A stretch of DNA of 64,000 nt from Bradyrhizobium zhanjiangense. GTDB lineage: Bacteria; Pseudomonadota; Alphaproteobacteria; Rhizobiales; Xanthobacteraceae. This document shows, one piece after another, positions 1 through 8,675 of this stretch (position 1 is its first letter; the number at the start of each line of letters is the position of its first letter). Made by a program: the position numbers and the translations under genes. The stretch is taken from positions 8,453,001 through 8,517,000 of the forward strand of contig NZ_CP022221.1 of NCBI RefSeq assembly GCF_004114935.1. Reading direction: 5' to 3'. The notes beneath the pieces are model-generated. The model saw nothing but the letters and a program-made list of their open reading frames with translations, was not told the DNA's origin and did not search any database.

Positions 1-100
1 CGCGAGCGTGGCTATGAAGGCGGCTATGGGTCCAGTAGCTGCCTTTGTCGCCCGGCTCAAATTAGTTCTGCTTGTGTCTCGGAAAGCGCGAGAGCGGTCC

Positions 101-335
101 CCGCCCCTCCACCTGCGCAAAGCAAATCTGCAGCAGCTATTAGCGCTCAGGCCGGATCAGCGTGGCACCGTTCGAGCGCGGGGAGATTGGACCTGACCTA
201 TTTCTGGCGGCTTGCCGAATGGGACTTGAGGGCCTGGTCTCCAAGCATCGCGATCGACCCTATCATGGCGGTCGGCAGAAGCACTGGATCAGCGTGAAGA
301 ACCGGAGCCACCCGGCGATCGGAAGGGAGTTATGA
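101..335 (+). pseudogene. ATP-dependent DNA ligase (LigD-type) C-terminal fragment, frameshifted
   Basis: The distal end of an ATP-dependent DNA ligase domain is readable, but in two frames. The first part (about 101-165) contains PPLHLRKANLQQLLALRP. The second (about 168-335) contains PFERGEIGPDLF, then [14 protein letters not shown] and KHWISVKNRSHPA, ending at TGA 333-335. GLVSK and the K-W-KVKN segment are typical of motifs IV and V of bacterial NHEJ ligases. The catalytic lysine region is absent, so this cannot be active. A second decayed tail of the same family lies at 43129-43381. Confidence 0.75.
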
Positions 336-661
336 ACTCCGTGTGCCCGGGAGAACTCGCACCATCAAATTAATCTGGATGAAGATCATCTGGGACGCTG
401 CCCCTGCGATTTTGGCGATACGATATCAGCCGGCGCGCTGCGTAAGTGGTGCGTCGGGCGGCCCCCGTGCGTCCGCAGCCAGCCCAGGCACGCCCGGGGT
501 TGGCAGGCGAATACTTTCTTGATCGCTCGTTTTTGCTCTTCTCCAAAAGAAGTGCTGCAAGCGATTCGAGAAAACCTGCAATTCCACGGAGAATAGTCCA
601 TGGATTTGGGTTGGATCGAGTGCAGTCCAGCATGATGGCCGTCCCATCCAGATGGAGACCG
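336..661. other. No confident gene
   Basis: Open frames exist on both strands but none has a recognisable motif, good start or ribosome site. The stretch lies just beyond the break of the SIR2-domain gene on the minus strand and probably holds its scrambled continuation or inserted debris. Confidence 0.4.
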
Positions 662-1237
662 TCACGGTAGTCGAATGTCCGTCTCAGGCAGTGCCAAACT
701 AAGTCCAGACGGGCGGAACCTTTGTACGTGTGGCAAGCCGTGGAGATAGACCACCCCGTTCCAACGACTGTTCTTTGGTATTGGCAACATAGGTGCCGCA
801 AATGAATTAAAAGCCTTGCCCGGGCGTTTCTTCACTCGTTCAAAAATGCGGTCGAAGTTCGTTGTCACTAGGCGGACAGCGCCGTCACGACAGCGAGCGA
901 GCTCTAGCAAAGCTGCGTGCGTATCCGTTGCACCCTTCCGGTGCCATTTTGGCTTCAGGACTTCAGGCAGCTTGTGCCGCACAGCAAGACGTTGTCCCGG
1001 CATTCGATGCTCTAGCAGGTCGAGCGTGGCATCGAACTGACTTCGGCCGTAAGCCTGCTCCTCAATGGCAGTGCGTTTCGTGCCGAGGCGGTTGTAGATG
1101 TCGTCTACCAGCCCAGCAAATCCTGGCAACCCTGCCGGATACGAAATTCCAGCGCCGCAAAAGAAGATAACGCGACCTTCCTCATGCGCCTCCAAGAGAT
1201 GATCGGGGATATCAGGGCCGTTTGCGACAAATTGCAT
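662..1237 (-). pseudogene. SIR2-domain protein, N-terminal part only (truncated)
   Basis: The first roughly 175 residues read as a SIR2 (NAD-binding, Rossmann-like) domain: IFFCGAGISYPAGLPG near residues 24-40, the TTNFD motif near 133, and VVYLHG near 163. In large SIR2-domain proteins this module hydrolyses NAD and often acts in phage defence, with several hundred further residues. Here similarity stops after LHG and the frame closes about 27 residues later with unrelated sequence. No downstream frame continues the family. It is best read as a broken gene. The start at 1237 is an ATG without a strong ribosome site. Confidence 0.65.
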
Positions 1238-1614
1238 AGTAAAATCGAAGGGCTGCGGGAAAATGACTGATCGGTTGTGGTAGTGAGTCGATCAGTACCG
1301 GGACAACCGGCTACCCGCAATGGCGACTTTAGGTCGAGCCACGCCCCGCCCGTCGATTCGCGGCTTCGAGCTGCTGCACATTCGCTGCCTGTCTCGAACG
1401 CCGAGGAGCGGGCGGGACGGTCTTGATCCACTCGTCCGCCCGCTGCGCTCGTTGTTTCAATGCAGCCCGATTGGCCGCCCACCGCGCTATACGGAGCGGG
1501 ACGCGCAACGACCATATTTTAGACGTCCAGCCGACTTGGAATTTGCGATGGCATCGGGAGGCAACGGAAGCAACGCCAAGGCGTTCATCCCCAACGGGTC
1601 TCCAGCGTCAGTTA
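1238..1614. other. No confident gene
   Basis: Overlapping open frames on both strands are low-complexity, Arg/Ser-rich translations typical of antisense reading in GC-rich DNA. Nothing recognisable was seen. Confidence 0.4.
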
Positions 1615-1773
1615 TCACCACGCGGCAGCTTCGCGACAGCTCGACGGAGCTTGATTTCGGATGCACCGAGCACAGATCAGCTCGCCGTCGCCGGCCGGTG
1701 GCGCGAGAAGGGTTAGCTCTTGTTGCGCGAACTCTTCCTCGCAGTGATCGCAGCGGCGTGGGATTTCGAGCAT
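1615..1773 (-). CDS. Small zinc-ribbon-like protein (52 aa)
   Basis: The translation begins MLEIPRRCDHCEEEF and later has ELICARCIRN. The two CxxC knuckles, about 26 residues apart, would suit binding of one zinc ion. The protein is otherwise unrecognised. Function is unknown; a structural zinc and a nucleic-acid or protein contact role are only guesses. It is one of several tiny CxxC proteins in this window. Confidence 0.45.
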   Translation of the reverse strand: MLEIPRRCDHCEEEFAQQELTLLAPPAGDGELICARCIRNQAPSSCREAAAW

Positions 1774-1867
1774 CCGCGCATTTGCTCACGTAGTTGTGGT
1801 GGAATTCGACAAAGGCGGCCGGAATGAACCCAAGAACCGCTGGTCAGTTGGTGGTCTGGAAACACAA

Positions 1868-1901
1868 AAAGGTCGCGCCGACAGGAATCGGCGCGACCTT
1901 T
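1868..1901 (-). terminator. Intrinsic terminator, 14-bp stem
   Basis: AAAGGTCGCGCCGA (1868-1881) and TCGGCGCGACCTTT (1888-1901) form a perfect 14-bp stem with a 6-nt loop. Read on the minus strand it is followed by TTTTTG, which suits termination of the secreted-protein gene ending at 1941. Confidence 0.8.
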
Positions 1902-1940
1902 CTAGAATTAGCCAAAGACGCTCGGGAATGATGTCCTCGA

Positions 1941-2207
1941 CTATTTCTCTTTGATGACAGTCGTGCTGCTGCTACTGCCGACTGTTCCTTCCTCGCAGAC
2001 TTTGGTCTGCTTGATGCGGTCTTCAGCTTCCACGCGGGTCTTGAAGGCCATCGGACCGATCTGCGTTACGACTTCCTTGTCCGCCGGACGTGTGGTGGTA
2101 ATCGTACATTGATGGCTCGGACCTTGTACGACGTAGTACTCATCAGCTAGTGCTGGGGCGGCGCATCCAATGATTAATACGCCCGCAAGCAGAAGTGGTG
2201 CTTTCAT
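1941..2207 (-). CDS. Small secreted protein, paralogue of 52916-53140 (88 aa)
   Basis: A signal peptide (MKAPLLLAGVLIIGCAAPALA) is followed by EYYVVQGPSHQCTI and FKTRVEAEDRIKQTKVC. The second protein at 52916-53140 has the same plan: signal peptide, (E/Y)FYVVQ, a central Cys-Thr-Ile segment, VFKTRTEAE and a C-terminal KVC. The two cysteines could form a periplasmic disulphide. The ATG at 2207 is chosen over one six codons upstream because AGAGAGG precedes it at good spacing and the signal peptide then starts normally. Function is unknown. A strong terminator follows at 1868-1901. Confidence 0.8.
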   Translation of the reverse strand: MKAPLLLAGVLIIGCAAPALADEYYVVQGPSHQCTITTTRPADKEVVTQIGPMAFKTRVEAEDRIKQTKVCEEGTVGSSSSTTVIKEK

Positions 2208-2421
2208 TGTCGCCTCTCTTTTCAAGTCCTGCCGAACAAAGGACGAGCGCGATCAAGAAAGATGCCGCGTGCCGCTACTGCGCACACGACCGCTCATCCT
2301 TCTATCTTCTCGGCGGTTCTGTAACTCGTCGGAGACTTCAGAGTTCCCCGATTTCTAGTGCATGCAAGCTGCACCAAACCGGCTGAGAGGTTGGTTGCGA
2401 TGTTCTGAGGCGCAAACAAAT

Positions 2422-2440
2422 GCCGCTCCGAAAGAGCGGC
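2422..2440 (-). terminator. Probable terminator downstream of csbD-like gene
   Basis: GCCGCTC and GAGCGGC pair around CGAAA. On the minus strand the stem is followed by ATTTGTTTG. It lies 28 bp beyond the stop of the CsbD-family gene. Confidence 0.6.
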
Positions 2441-2467
2441 GAGTGCTAAATCTGCTTGTGAGTGAAC

Positions 2468-2659
2468 TCACTTCTTCATGGCGTCTGCTGCGTCCCTCGC
2501 CGCATCCTTAACATCACCTGCGGCATTGTGCACCGAGCCCTTGGCCTTGTCGGCTTTGCCTTCCCTTTGCAGGTCCTTGTCGCCACTCAGCTTGCCAGCA
2601 CCTTCCTTAATCCTGCCCTTGGTCTTGTCGGCGACACCCTTCACGTGCTCGCGATCCAT
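2468..2659 (-). CDS. CsbD family stress-response protein (63 aa)
   Basis: The protein begins MDREHVKGVADKTKGRIKEG and contains repeated lysine/alanine/glycine-rich KxKGxxxxAxGD units, the hallmark of CsbD-like small hydrophilic proteins, which are induced by general stress in many bacteria. No enzymatic residues are expected. The start at 2659 is supported by AGGAG seven bases upstream. Upstream in-frame codons exist but lack a ribosome site and family similarity. Confidence 0.85.
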   Translation of the reverse strand: MDREHVKGVADKTKGRIKEGAGKLSGDKDLQREGKADKAKGSVHNAAGDVKDAARDAADAMKK

Positions 2660-2951
2660 AACGTGCTCCTTTAATGTGGGTTGACGCCCCAACGCACGAG
2701 AAAGTTCAGCGTTCCGAATAGCGCTATTGAGCAAAGCCTCGGCTGAGTGGCCTCTTATGCGGCAGCACAATTGACCAAAAAAGTATCTCGGTCCTCGGTG
2801 GCTACTGATGGGGCGTGGCACCCGAGGTGCGCAATCCAAGCCAACGTTTCCACCGCATCTTTGCTCGTGTGGCACCGTCAAGCAGAAGTCGCGGAGCGTT
2901 GCACATTTACAACCCACACAGCCATTCGAGGTAGTAAGCTGGTCGGTCAGA

Positions 2952-3101
2952 ATGACTGAAACATATTTCGTGTTTACTTCGAAAGATCAGCGGGGGCGAA
3001 AAGTGTTTGATGTCTATCGCAACGACAAATGCGACTTGCTTGTCCTAAGCAAAGGCTCTGCGATGCCCGCGCCCGCAACACGGAAGCCGGGACCGAGATG
3101 A
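2952..3101 (+). CDS. Possible small protein (49 aa)
   Basis: The ATG at 2952 opens a short frame, MTETYFVFTSKDQRGRKVFD, continuing to RKPGPR. The first 35 residues look like a natural compact protein, whereas the C-terminal end looks less convincing. No motif is recognised and the ribosome site (GGTCAG) is weak. Confidence 0.3.
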   Translation: MTETYFVFTSKDQRGRKVFDVYRNDKCDLLVLSKGSAMPAPATRKPGPR

Positions 3102-3203
3102 CGCTGATGCACCGGGACATGCCCCACCGCTCGCACAGGCGGGACTGTATCAGCGCGATCCAGCCTGTCACGGACAACCAAGGTAAGCGCCACGGTAAGC
3201 CCA

Positions 3204-3413
3204 TCAGTCTTTCAGCATGAATTGTTTGCGAAGTTCGGCGGCGATGGTCTCGACACGATCCTGAATGGCTTTGGCATGCTTTGGCGCGGTAACGACCGTA
3301 GCCCGCCAGCCGAGGATCGAGTCTTGGCGAACTGATACGTACACGCCGCCCATCAGCAGCCTCTGATGGATCAGATCTGCAAGTTCAGCACTAGTCTTTA
3401 ACTGCCTTGCCAC
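3204..3413 (-). CDS. Conserved-looking small hypothetical protein (69 aa)
   Basis: The translation VARQLKTSAELADLIHQRL then GGVYVSVRQDSILGW and a basic, helical C-terminus looks like a real alpha/beta small protein. I place the start at a GTG (3413) preceded by GGCGGA; a TTG at 3458 is an alternative. It lies just downstream of the secreted protein at 3468-3707 on the same strand and may share its transcript. Function unknown. Confidence 0.5.
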   Translation of the reverse strand: MARQLKTSAELADLIHQRLLMGGVYVSVRQDSILGWRATVVTAPKHAKAIQDRVETIAAELRKQFMLKD

Positions 3414-3467
3414 GGAGTCCGCCGCGAATTGATGATCTGCCCCTGCCCAAACGGCCAAGTCAGCTCA

Positions 3468-3707
3468 TCACCTGCATGCCCAAGTGTTGGTCTTCGGCCC
3501 ACCTTGATAGGTGCAGAGCTTCAAATCCCAAGTCGGGTATTGGTCGGCGACCAGCGGCCCATAGTAGGCCCGAACATCCGGCACCCTTTGCTCCGCCAGC
3601 CGAGCCGTTTTTTGCCAATGGCCATAGCTCTGGGCGGCAGAGGCAACGCTAGACATTGTCACGGATGGCAACAATAGGATGACAGCGAGAAGATATTTGC
3701 TCCTCAT
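3468..3707 (-). CDS. Small secreted hypothetical protein (79 aa)
   Basis: A clear Sec signal peptide (MRSKYLLAVILLLPSVTMSS up to VASAA) is followed by a mature part of about 55 residues with two cysteines (LCTYQGGP and WACR at the end), which could form a disulphide in the periplasm. GGGAG lies eight bases before the ATG. No family recognised. Confidence 0.65.
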   Translation of the reverse strand: MRSKYLLAVILLLPSVTMSSVASAAQSYGHWQKTARLAEQRVPDVRAYYGPLVADQYPTWDLKLCTYQGGPKTNTWACR

Positions 3708-4145
3708 GGCTTCTACTCCCGATCAACGATGAAGCGCGTGTGCGCCCCTCGCCGGGAAAAGCGCCTCGCCCGCTCGCCGGGGTTCAGGGTTGAGCAGGCG
3801 TGGACGCTGTTCTGCGGCGAGTAGTTCGGCAGCCGCAGATAACTTTCGATAGGACCGCGTGTCGATGCAACACGTAGGTCCCCACGCAAACACGCTGCAT
3901 TCCGCATAGTTTATTGCAAGCGCGCAGCCGCGTACAGCGCTGCTGCAACGCAATAATTTGGGCTTGGGACGAGTCGTAGGACAGTCCTGCCTCGATATGA
4001 GATGTCGGCTCGAGAGGACCATCACGCGAGGGCGCCCGGGAGAATTTTCCGGCGCCGGTCTATCGATGGTCCCTCGGATTTTTTCTGCATTTATCCGTGA
4101 GCCCCATTAATCTGCAGATTGGAGTTCCACTAAGGGGGCAACCTG
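3708..4145. other. No confident gene
   Basis: About 440 bp with only antisense-type open frames. I see no motif or repeat, apart from a purine-rich AAGGGGG just before the next small frame at 4146. Confidence 0.4.
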
Positions 4146-4319
4146 ATGTCGGAGATCGACCCGCATACGCTGGAAAGCCATCTCTCTAAGCTAGGAGAGG
4201 ACTGCGAGTCCTTGACGATTGTGTTCGGCGTGCAGAACGCACGTACCATGTACCCGCCCTACACCGTGGGGAGGGAGTTCATCGCTGGGAGCGAATCATA
4301 CGGACCACGCAAAGGCTAG
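4146..4319 (+). CDS. Possible small hypothetical protein (57 aa)
   Basis: The ATG is preceded by AAGGGGGCAACCTG, a fair ribosome site. The protein runs MSEIDPHTLESHLSKLGED, through SLTIVFGVQNA, to a C-terminus SESYGPRKG. The composition looks protein-like but no family is recognised. Confidence 0.35.
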   Translation: MSEIDPHTLESHLSKLGEDCESLTIVFGVQNARTMYPPYTVGREFIAGSESYGPRKG

Positions 4320-4380
4320 GCCCCTCGTGGCGCCGTTCAACAGCATCCAACAGATCATCTGTCACCCGAGGAAGACCTAG

Positions 4381-4488
4381 GTGATCAATGAGACAAGGGT
4401 GCTACAACGGCCGTTGCCGGATGACGTGCTCAAGATCGTGATGCGCGGGGCCGGAGAAGGAAGACAGGGCAGCAGCGTAGATGTTCCT
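4381..4488 (+). pseudogene. C-terminal tail of an SRAP (SOS response-associated peptidase) gene
   Basis: The frame reads VLQRPLPDDVLKIVMRGAGEG. This matches the C-terminal end of SRAP/HMCES proteins (compare [20 protein letters not shown] at the end of the copy at 34243-34966). Only the last 25-30 residues remain. A similar tail at 13658-13771 lies on the other side of the split GNAT gene. Confidence 0.65.
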
Positions 4489-4745
4489 ATGACCAACATT
4501 CAGACGTTCATCGTGGGACCCAATACGCCGGAGTTGGCTATCTGCGCGCGATGGCGCGCCAATGCTTTTTCGGTACTCCAAGGATCCCTCGAAGAAGAAT
4601 TGACATCGCTGGAGTTGTTTACTTCCGACCAGAGCCATGGTGTGGCGCTTGTCGCGAAGTCCGATGGCGAGCCGATCGGCACATGCCTTCTCGTCGAGTC
4701 TGAGATCGAGCCTAACCATGATGTGTCGCCATGGCTTGCAGGCTT
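4489..4745 (+). pseudogene. GNAT acetyltransferase, 5-prime part (split by insertion)
   Basis: The frame starts MTNIQTFIVGPNTPELAIC and carries the first strands of a GNAT fold: ALVAKSDGEPIGTCLLVESE then VSPWLAGL. It breaks within the codon after GGC (4741-4743), exactly at the left end of the IS21-like element. The missing acetyl-CoA-binding part is found at 13444-13648. Joining 4489-4745 to 13444-13648 gives 462 nt, an intact 153-residue GNAT reading frame. GNAT enzymes transfer acetyl from acetyl-CoA to an amine; the substrate cannot be told. As it stands the gene is inactivated. Confidence 0.85.
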
Positions 4746-4763
4746 GTGCTGATTCCGCTCGAT

Positions 4764-4862
4764 GTCGCCCACCATTCCGGAATGATCTCGCCCACCGTTC
4801 CGATTTGATCTCGCCCGCCATTCCGAGATGATCTCGCCCACCATTCCGGGATGATGTCGCCC
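4764..4862 (+). repeat. Left-end tandem repeats of the IS21-like element
   Basis: Five variants of GATCTCGCCCACCATTCCG at about 22-bp spacing occupy the left end. Inverted copies (GGGCGAGATCA...CGGAAT) lie at the right end. IS21-family elements carry such multiple terminal repeats as transposase binding sites. Confidence 0.75.
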
Positions 4863-4928
4863 GGGGTGACGAGGCCTCTTCTGGCTCCGATACGGTCCCG
4901 CCTTTCGGCTTTGCGAAGGGGGACCTGG

Positions 4929-5293
4929 ATGCCGACGGAGAGGCTTGCGATGCGCCACGTGCGCGATGTGATCAGATTGAAGTCGGCGGGAATGTCGACC
5001 CGTGAGATTGCGCGGCGGGTGGGGACGGCCCCATCGACGGTGCGGTTGACGATCCGCCGGTTCGAGGCGGCGGGGCTGAGCTGGCCGTTGACCGACGACA
5101 TCACCGACACGGAGCTGGAGGCCCGGCTGTTCGCCAGCGCGGGAGCCGGGCCCGGCACGCGGCGGGGCCATCGCCGGCAGGCGGAGCCGGATTGGGCGGC
5201 GGTGCACCGCGAACTCCGGCGCAAGCACGTGACGCTGGCGATCCTGTGGGAGGAGTACATCGCGGGCGAACCCGGCGGGTATCGCTATTCGCG
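4929..5293 (+). pseudogene. istA: IS21-family transposase istA, 5-prime part
   Basis: The N-terminal helix-turn-helix region of IstA is present: MPTERLAMRHVRDVIRLKSA, MSTREIARRVGTAPSTVRL, then AILWEEYIAGEPGGYRYSR. The frame is broken at the TTCGCG at 5288-5293, where the RIT element begins. Joining to 8704-9898 restores a 520-codon frame (1560 nt). The ATG at 4929 has a purine-rich GGGGGA upstream. Confidence 0.85.
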
Positions 5294-5319
5294 TTATGTT
5301 GCCGCCAGATTTATGTTGT
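5290..5319. repeat. Left terminal inverted repeat of RIT element
   Basis: It starts CGCGTTATGTTGC and ends CCAGATTTATGTTGT; the reverse complement of 8646-8675 matches at 29 of 30 positions. The sequence itself contains two TTATGTTG motifs, probable recombinase contact sites. Confidence 0.85.
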
Positions 5320-5393
5320 CGCTGCTGGAGCGAGCCAAGGATTGCGCCAATTTCCTCGGCTCGCTCCGCAACATAAGAGTGTGACCTTTCGAC

Positions 5394-6389
5394 CTACAGG
5401 GCCTTCAGGAATGCCATCAACGACGGGAGAGAGGGTTGCCGAGGCGGCGGCCTCAGACTGCTGATGTCGACCCTGGCTAACGCCTCTGCTTTCATTTCCA
5501 GGTCGACTTCAGCATAGATGTGCGTGGTGTCTAATGACACGTGGCCCAGCCAAGCACGGATCGTGTTGATGTCGACGCCGGCGCGCAGCAGGTGCACCGC
5601 CGTTGTGTGCCGAACCGTATGTGGGCTTACGCGCTTCGTCGCCAACGTCGGCACCGTTTCGCCCGCCATGGCGGCATATTGCGTCACGAGACGGTGTATT
5701 CCGAAGCGCGTCAAAGGCTGGTTCGTCCGCCCGAGAAAGACCGCTTCACTTTTGTTCCGGTCGGCCACAAGACGAGTCAACGAGGTTGCGGTCGTTGACC
5801 ACAATGGACAGATTCTAACCTTGTTGCCCTTACCGTGAAGTCGCACTGACGGAGACGCACCCAGTTGGAGATTGCCGACCGTCAATTTTGCTGCCTCATC
5901 GGCGCGAGCACCGCTGTTGTATAGGAAAAGCAGCAGAACATGGTCCCGCACCCCAAGACTCGTGCGTCTGTCAGGTTGATTTAGCAACGCGTCCATCTCG
6001 GCCTTTTCGAGGTATCCGATCGCGGTCTTGGCCGTCTTCTTGAACGGCACTGCCCGTATCTCGGAACACCAGGCCAGGTGGATCGGCGAACGCGTCCCGA
6101 TAAAGCGCGCCAGTGAATGGATGGTCGCCAGCCGTTGGTTGCGGGTAACCTCGCTGCACCGGCGATCGCGCTCCAGGTGGTCCAGGAACTTGCGGACGAC
6201 TTCCGGCGTCAGCTCTTCCACGGTCATGCGATCGATGGCGCAGCCTCCCTGCTTGCTGGCGAACGGCAGCAACAATGTCAGCGTGTCGCGGTAGCTGGCT
6301 TGGGTGTTGCGGGAAAGATTGCGCTCGGCGACCAGATGTTCCAGCAAGAACCGCCGGATCCACGGACCAAGCAGGCTCTTATCCTTCAT
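5394..6389 (-). CDS. ritC: RIT tyrosine recombinase C (331 aa)
   Basis: A phage-integrase fold: N-terminal SAM-like core-binding region (LLEHLVAERNLSRNTQASYR), then the catalytic domain with Arg in NSGARADEAAKL, HTVRH (HxxR), LGHVSLDTTH and the nucleophile Tyr in IYAEV. All catalytic residues appear intact. The ATG at 6389 (MKDKSLLGPW) overlaps the end of ritB by 11 bp, implying translational coupling. It is the last gene of the trio. Such recombinases cut and rejoin DNA through a 3-prime phosphotyrosine. Confidence 0.88.
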   Translation of the reverse strand: MKDKSLLGPWIRRFLLEHLVAERNLSRNTQASYRDTLTLLLPFASKQGGCAIDRMTVEELTPEVVRKFLDHLERDRRCSEVTRNQRLATIHSLARFIGTRSPIHLAWCSEIRAVPFKKTAKTAIGYLEKAEMDALLNQPDRRTSLGVRDHVLLLFLYNSGARADEAAKLTVGNLQLGASPSVRLHGKGNKVRICPLWSTTATSLTRLVADRNKSEAVFLGRTNQPLTRFGIHRLVTQYAAMAGETVPTLATKRVSPHTVRHTTAVHLLRAGVDINTIRAWLGHVSLDTTHIYAEVDLEMKAEALARVDISSLRPPPRQPSLPSLMAFLKAL

Positions 6390-7323
6390 GGTCGGCCTCC
6401 ATCGCGTACAGGGCAAAGCGCTCGCTGGCCGCCTGGAGGAGATCTGGCGTCATCTGCAAATAGCGCTGGGTTGAACGGATATCGATGTGGCCAAGGTAGG
6501 TGGCGAGTTGCGGAAGCAGTCGCTGCACCTCCTGGCCGGAGCGATACCATGCAATTACCCGGTGCACCGCGGCTGTGTGGCGAATATCGTGCAGCCGTGG
6601 AGGTCGAGGCTCGCCGACAGGGCAACTGATTCCGGCGGCCCGGCGGACATGCTGAAACCAGGAGATGACCCGCACATAGTGCCACGGTCGACTGCCGCGC
6701 GTAGTGAATAATGGAGATTCTTGCCCGCGCGGCAGAGGGAGCCGGCGACGGCGCTCGACGTACTCGACCAATTCCTGGTTGAGCTTTGGTCCGATAGGCA
6801 CGAGGCGCGTTTTGAAGAACTTCGTGTCACGGACGGTGATGACCTGATCAGTCAGATCCACGTCTTGCAGGACCAAACGAAGCGCCTCGCCAATGCGCAT
6901 GCCGCTTCCGTACAGCAATAAGAGGAGCGTACGGTACATAGCTGGCACATGAGGGCGATGCCCAACCTCCAGGATCGAGGTCGCGTCCAACAGGCGGCGC
7001 AGTTCTTCCGTGGAATAAACATAGGGCGTTTGTTGCGGCAGCAGCTTTGGAAACGATGTCGGCAGTGGGGAGGATGCTGCGTACCCGCGACTGATGGCGA
7101 ATCGATAAAGGCCGCTCAAAACCCTATATCGCAGCATCCAGGTGGCACTGAGCGATCCTTTGCCTTGGAGGAACTCGGCTACCGCCTCTGGGGTGACTTC
7201 GCCGATATCTCGATTGCCCATCGCTCGGCAGAACCTACGGAGCAGAACCTCAGCCGACTCGAAACGCGCCCCCAGTGAGCGCTGCTTGGCCAGATAGGCG
7301 TCGACAACATGGGTCAGCCTCAT
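6379..7323 (-). CDS. ritB: RIT tyrosine recombinase B (314 aa)
   Basis: MRLTHVVDAYLAKQRSLG opens the core-binding part. The catalytic domain carries LYGSGMRIGEALRL (Arg), HDIRHTAAVH (HxxR), YLGHIDIRSTQ and RYLQM (Tyr). The start codon overlaps the ritA stop in ATGA at 7320-7323, and the end overlaps ritC, so the three are translated as one unit. The catalytic set is complete. In RIT elements the three recombinases are always found together and in fixed order, suggesting joint action. Confidence 0.88.
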   Translation of the reverse strand: MRLTHVVDAYLAKQRSLGARFESAEVLLRRFCRAMGNRDIGEVTPEAVAEFLQGKGSLSATWMLRYRVLSGLYRFAISRGYAASSPLPTSFPKLLPQQTPYVYSTEELRRLLDATSILEVGHRPHVPAMYRTLLLLLYGSGMRIGEALRLVLQDVDLTDQVITVRDTKFFKTRLVPIGPKLNQELVEYVERRRRLPLPRGQESPLFTTRGSRPWHYVRVISWFQHVRRAAGISCPVGEPRPPRLHDIRHTAAVHRVIAWYRSGQEVQRLLPQLATYLGHIDIRSTQRYLQMTPDLLQAASERFALYAMEADHEG

Positions 7324-8543
7324 TGGAGGCCTCCCAGGTCGAACGCTCCGACCTCGCGAAGCGCCTGCATGTTCACCTTGGCGTAGATGCTGGTTGACGC
7401 CGCGCTGCGATGTCCCAAATGGTCCCCGATCTCCTTTATCGACAGACCTTCGGCGAGAAGCCGGGAGGCGCAGGCGTGGCGCAACGCATGGCCACCGCGG
7501 TGGGCAGCGTCGATTCCAAGTGCAACAAATCTGCGGTTGGCGACATCATAAATGCTCCCTGCCTTCAACGGTCGACGGGGCGCGTGCATGCAGAGGAACA
7601 CTTCCGGGCACGATGATAGCGGCCGCACCGTGTCGATGTAGCGGGCGAGCGCCTCAGCCGCAGAGGGAACCAGGGGATAGATCTGCGGCTGCCGGCGCTT
7701 CAGGCGGAAAAGCCGTAGCGTCCTACCGGCCCAGTCAATCTGATCAAGGCGCAATGCCGCCGCTTCGCCGCTGCGCATCCCGTAGACCGCGAGCAACAGC
7801 AGGATCGCACGATCGCGGATGTCCCGGGGGTTGTCAGTCTCGGCGTCGGCCAACATGCGCTGCACGTCGAACCAATCTGGGGCATACGGCAGCGACTCCT
7901 GACGATAAAGCCGAGGCCGGCAAATCGAGGCCGCTAAGCGGTCCGTACACATTCCCCGCTTTGCCGCGTAGCGCAGAAATCCCCGCAAGGCAGAGGCTGT
8001 GTTGGCCACCGAAACGCGGGACCATCGTCCCGTCGCCTGGGCGACAAAATAGGCGTCAACGTCTTCAGGCTGAAGGTCCCTGAGTTGCCGGTTGGTTTTG
8101 TCGCACCAGCGCAGGAACCTGCCGATTATCCGGCTCCATTGCTCCACCGTCGATGGCGAGAATCCGCGCTCATTGCGCATCCATGTCACATACTGGTCGA
8201 GTTGGCTCTGGTACTGAAACACGACGGTTGGTTCACGCCACCAACCGAGAAATCGAAGCCAAGGCCGTCCGATGTCGACCACTCTTCGTGCTGCGGTGGC
8301 AGCCCCCGTCAGGCGCAGACGCTCGGTCGCGATCCGTTGGAGTGCCTCGATATCGATGCCCTGCGAAGCATCTGGACCGAGACGTGCGGCAATCCGCAAC
8401 AGCTCGTTGCGCTTGATCTTGAGAGAAGCTGCGGTCGCACCGGCTTCTGCACAGTGGCGAAGGTACCGGTACCGCTCGTCGGTGAATGGCGCGTCATCAC
8501 GGTGGGGTACGGTCAAGGGAATGGAATATATCGTCTGATCCAT
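7320..8543 (-). CDS. ritA: RIT tyrosine recombinase A (407 aa)
   Basis: The longest of the trio, with an extended N-terminal region before the core-binding domain (FQYQSQLDQYVTWMRNERGF). Catalytic motifs: VYGMRSGEAAAL (Arg), HALRHACASRLL (HxxR), LGHRSAASTS and IYAKV (Tyr). I start at the ATG at 8543 (MDQTIYSIP) because GGAGG lies seven bases upstream. Longer frames reach almost to the terminal repeat but lack a ribosome site. The first gene of the ritABC operon, it begins about 100 bp inside the right terminal repeat. Confidence 0.88.
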   Translation of the reverse strand: MDQTIYSIPLTVPHRDDAPFTDERYRYLRHCAEAGATAASLKIKRNELLRIAARLGPDASQGIDIEALQRIATERLRLTGAATAARRVVDIGRPWLRFLGWWREPTVVFQYQSQLDQYVTWMRNERGFSPSTVEQWSRIIGRFLRWCDKTNRQLRDLQPEDVDAYFVAQATGRWSRVSVANTASALRGFLRYAAKRGMCTDRLAASICRPRLYRQESLPYAPDWFDVQRMLADAETDNPRDIRDRAILLLLAVYGMRSGEAAALRLDQIDWAGRTLRLFRLKRRQPQIYPLVPSAAEALARYIDTVRPLSSCPEVFLCMHAPRRPLKAGSIYDVANRRFVALGIDAAHRGGHALRHACASRLLAEGLSIKEIGDHLGHRSAASTSIYAKVNMQALREVGAFDLGGLQ

Positions 8544-8645
8544 AGCGAGCCTCCATTGGACAAAAGGTTCGCTACCCAGACGTCGAATTATGTTGCGTGA
8601 ACAATGCCCGCAGAGCTCAGGCTCCCCGCAATTATCGCTCCTTGC

Positions 8646-8675
8646 ACAACATAAATCTGGCCGCAACATAACGCG
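8646..8675. repeat. Right terminal inverted repeat of RIT element
   Basis: ACAACATAAATCTGG then CCGCAACATAACGCG, the inverted partner of 5290-5319. The single mismatch lies near the centre. Confidence 0.85.

Noticed and set aside
662..1237. Working SIR2 anti-phage system
   Set aside because: Only half of the SIR2 domain is present and no partner or effector gene follows.
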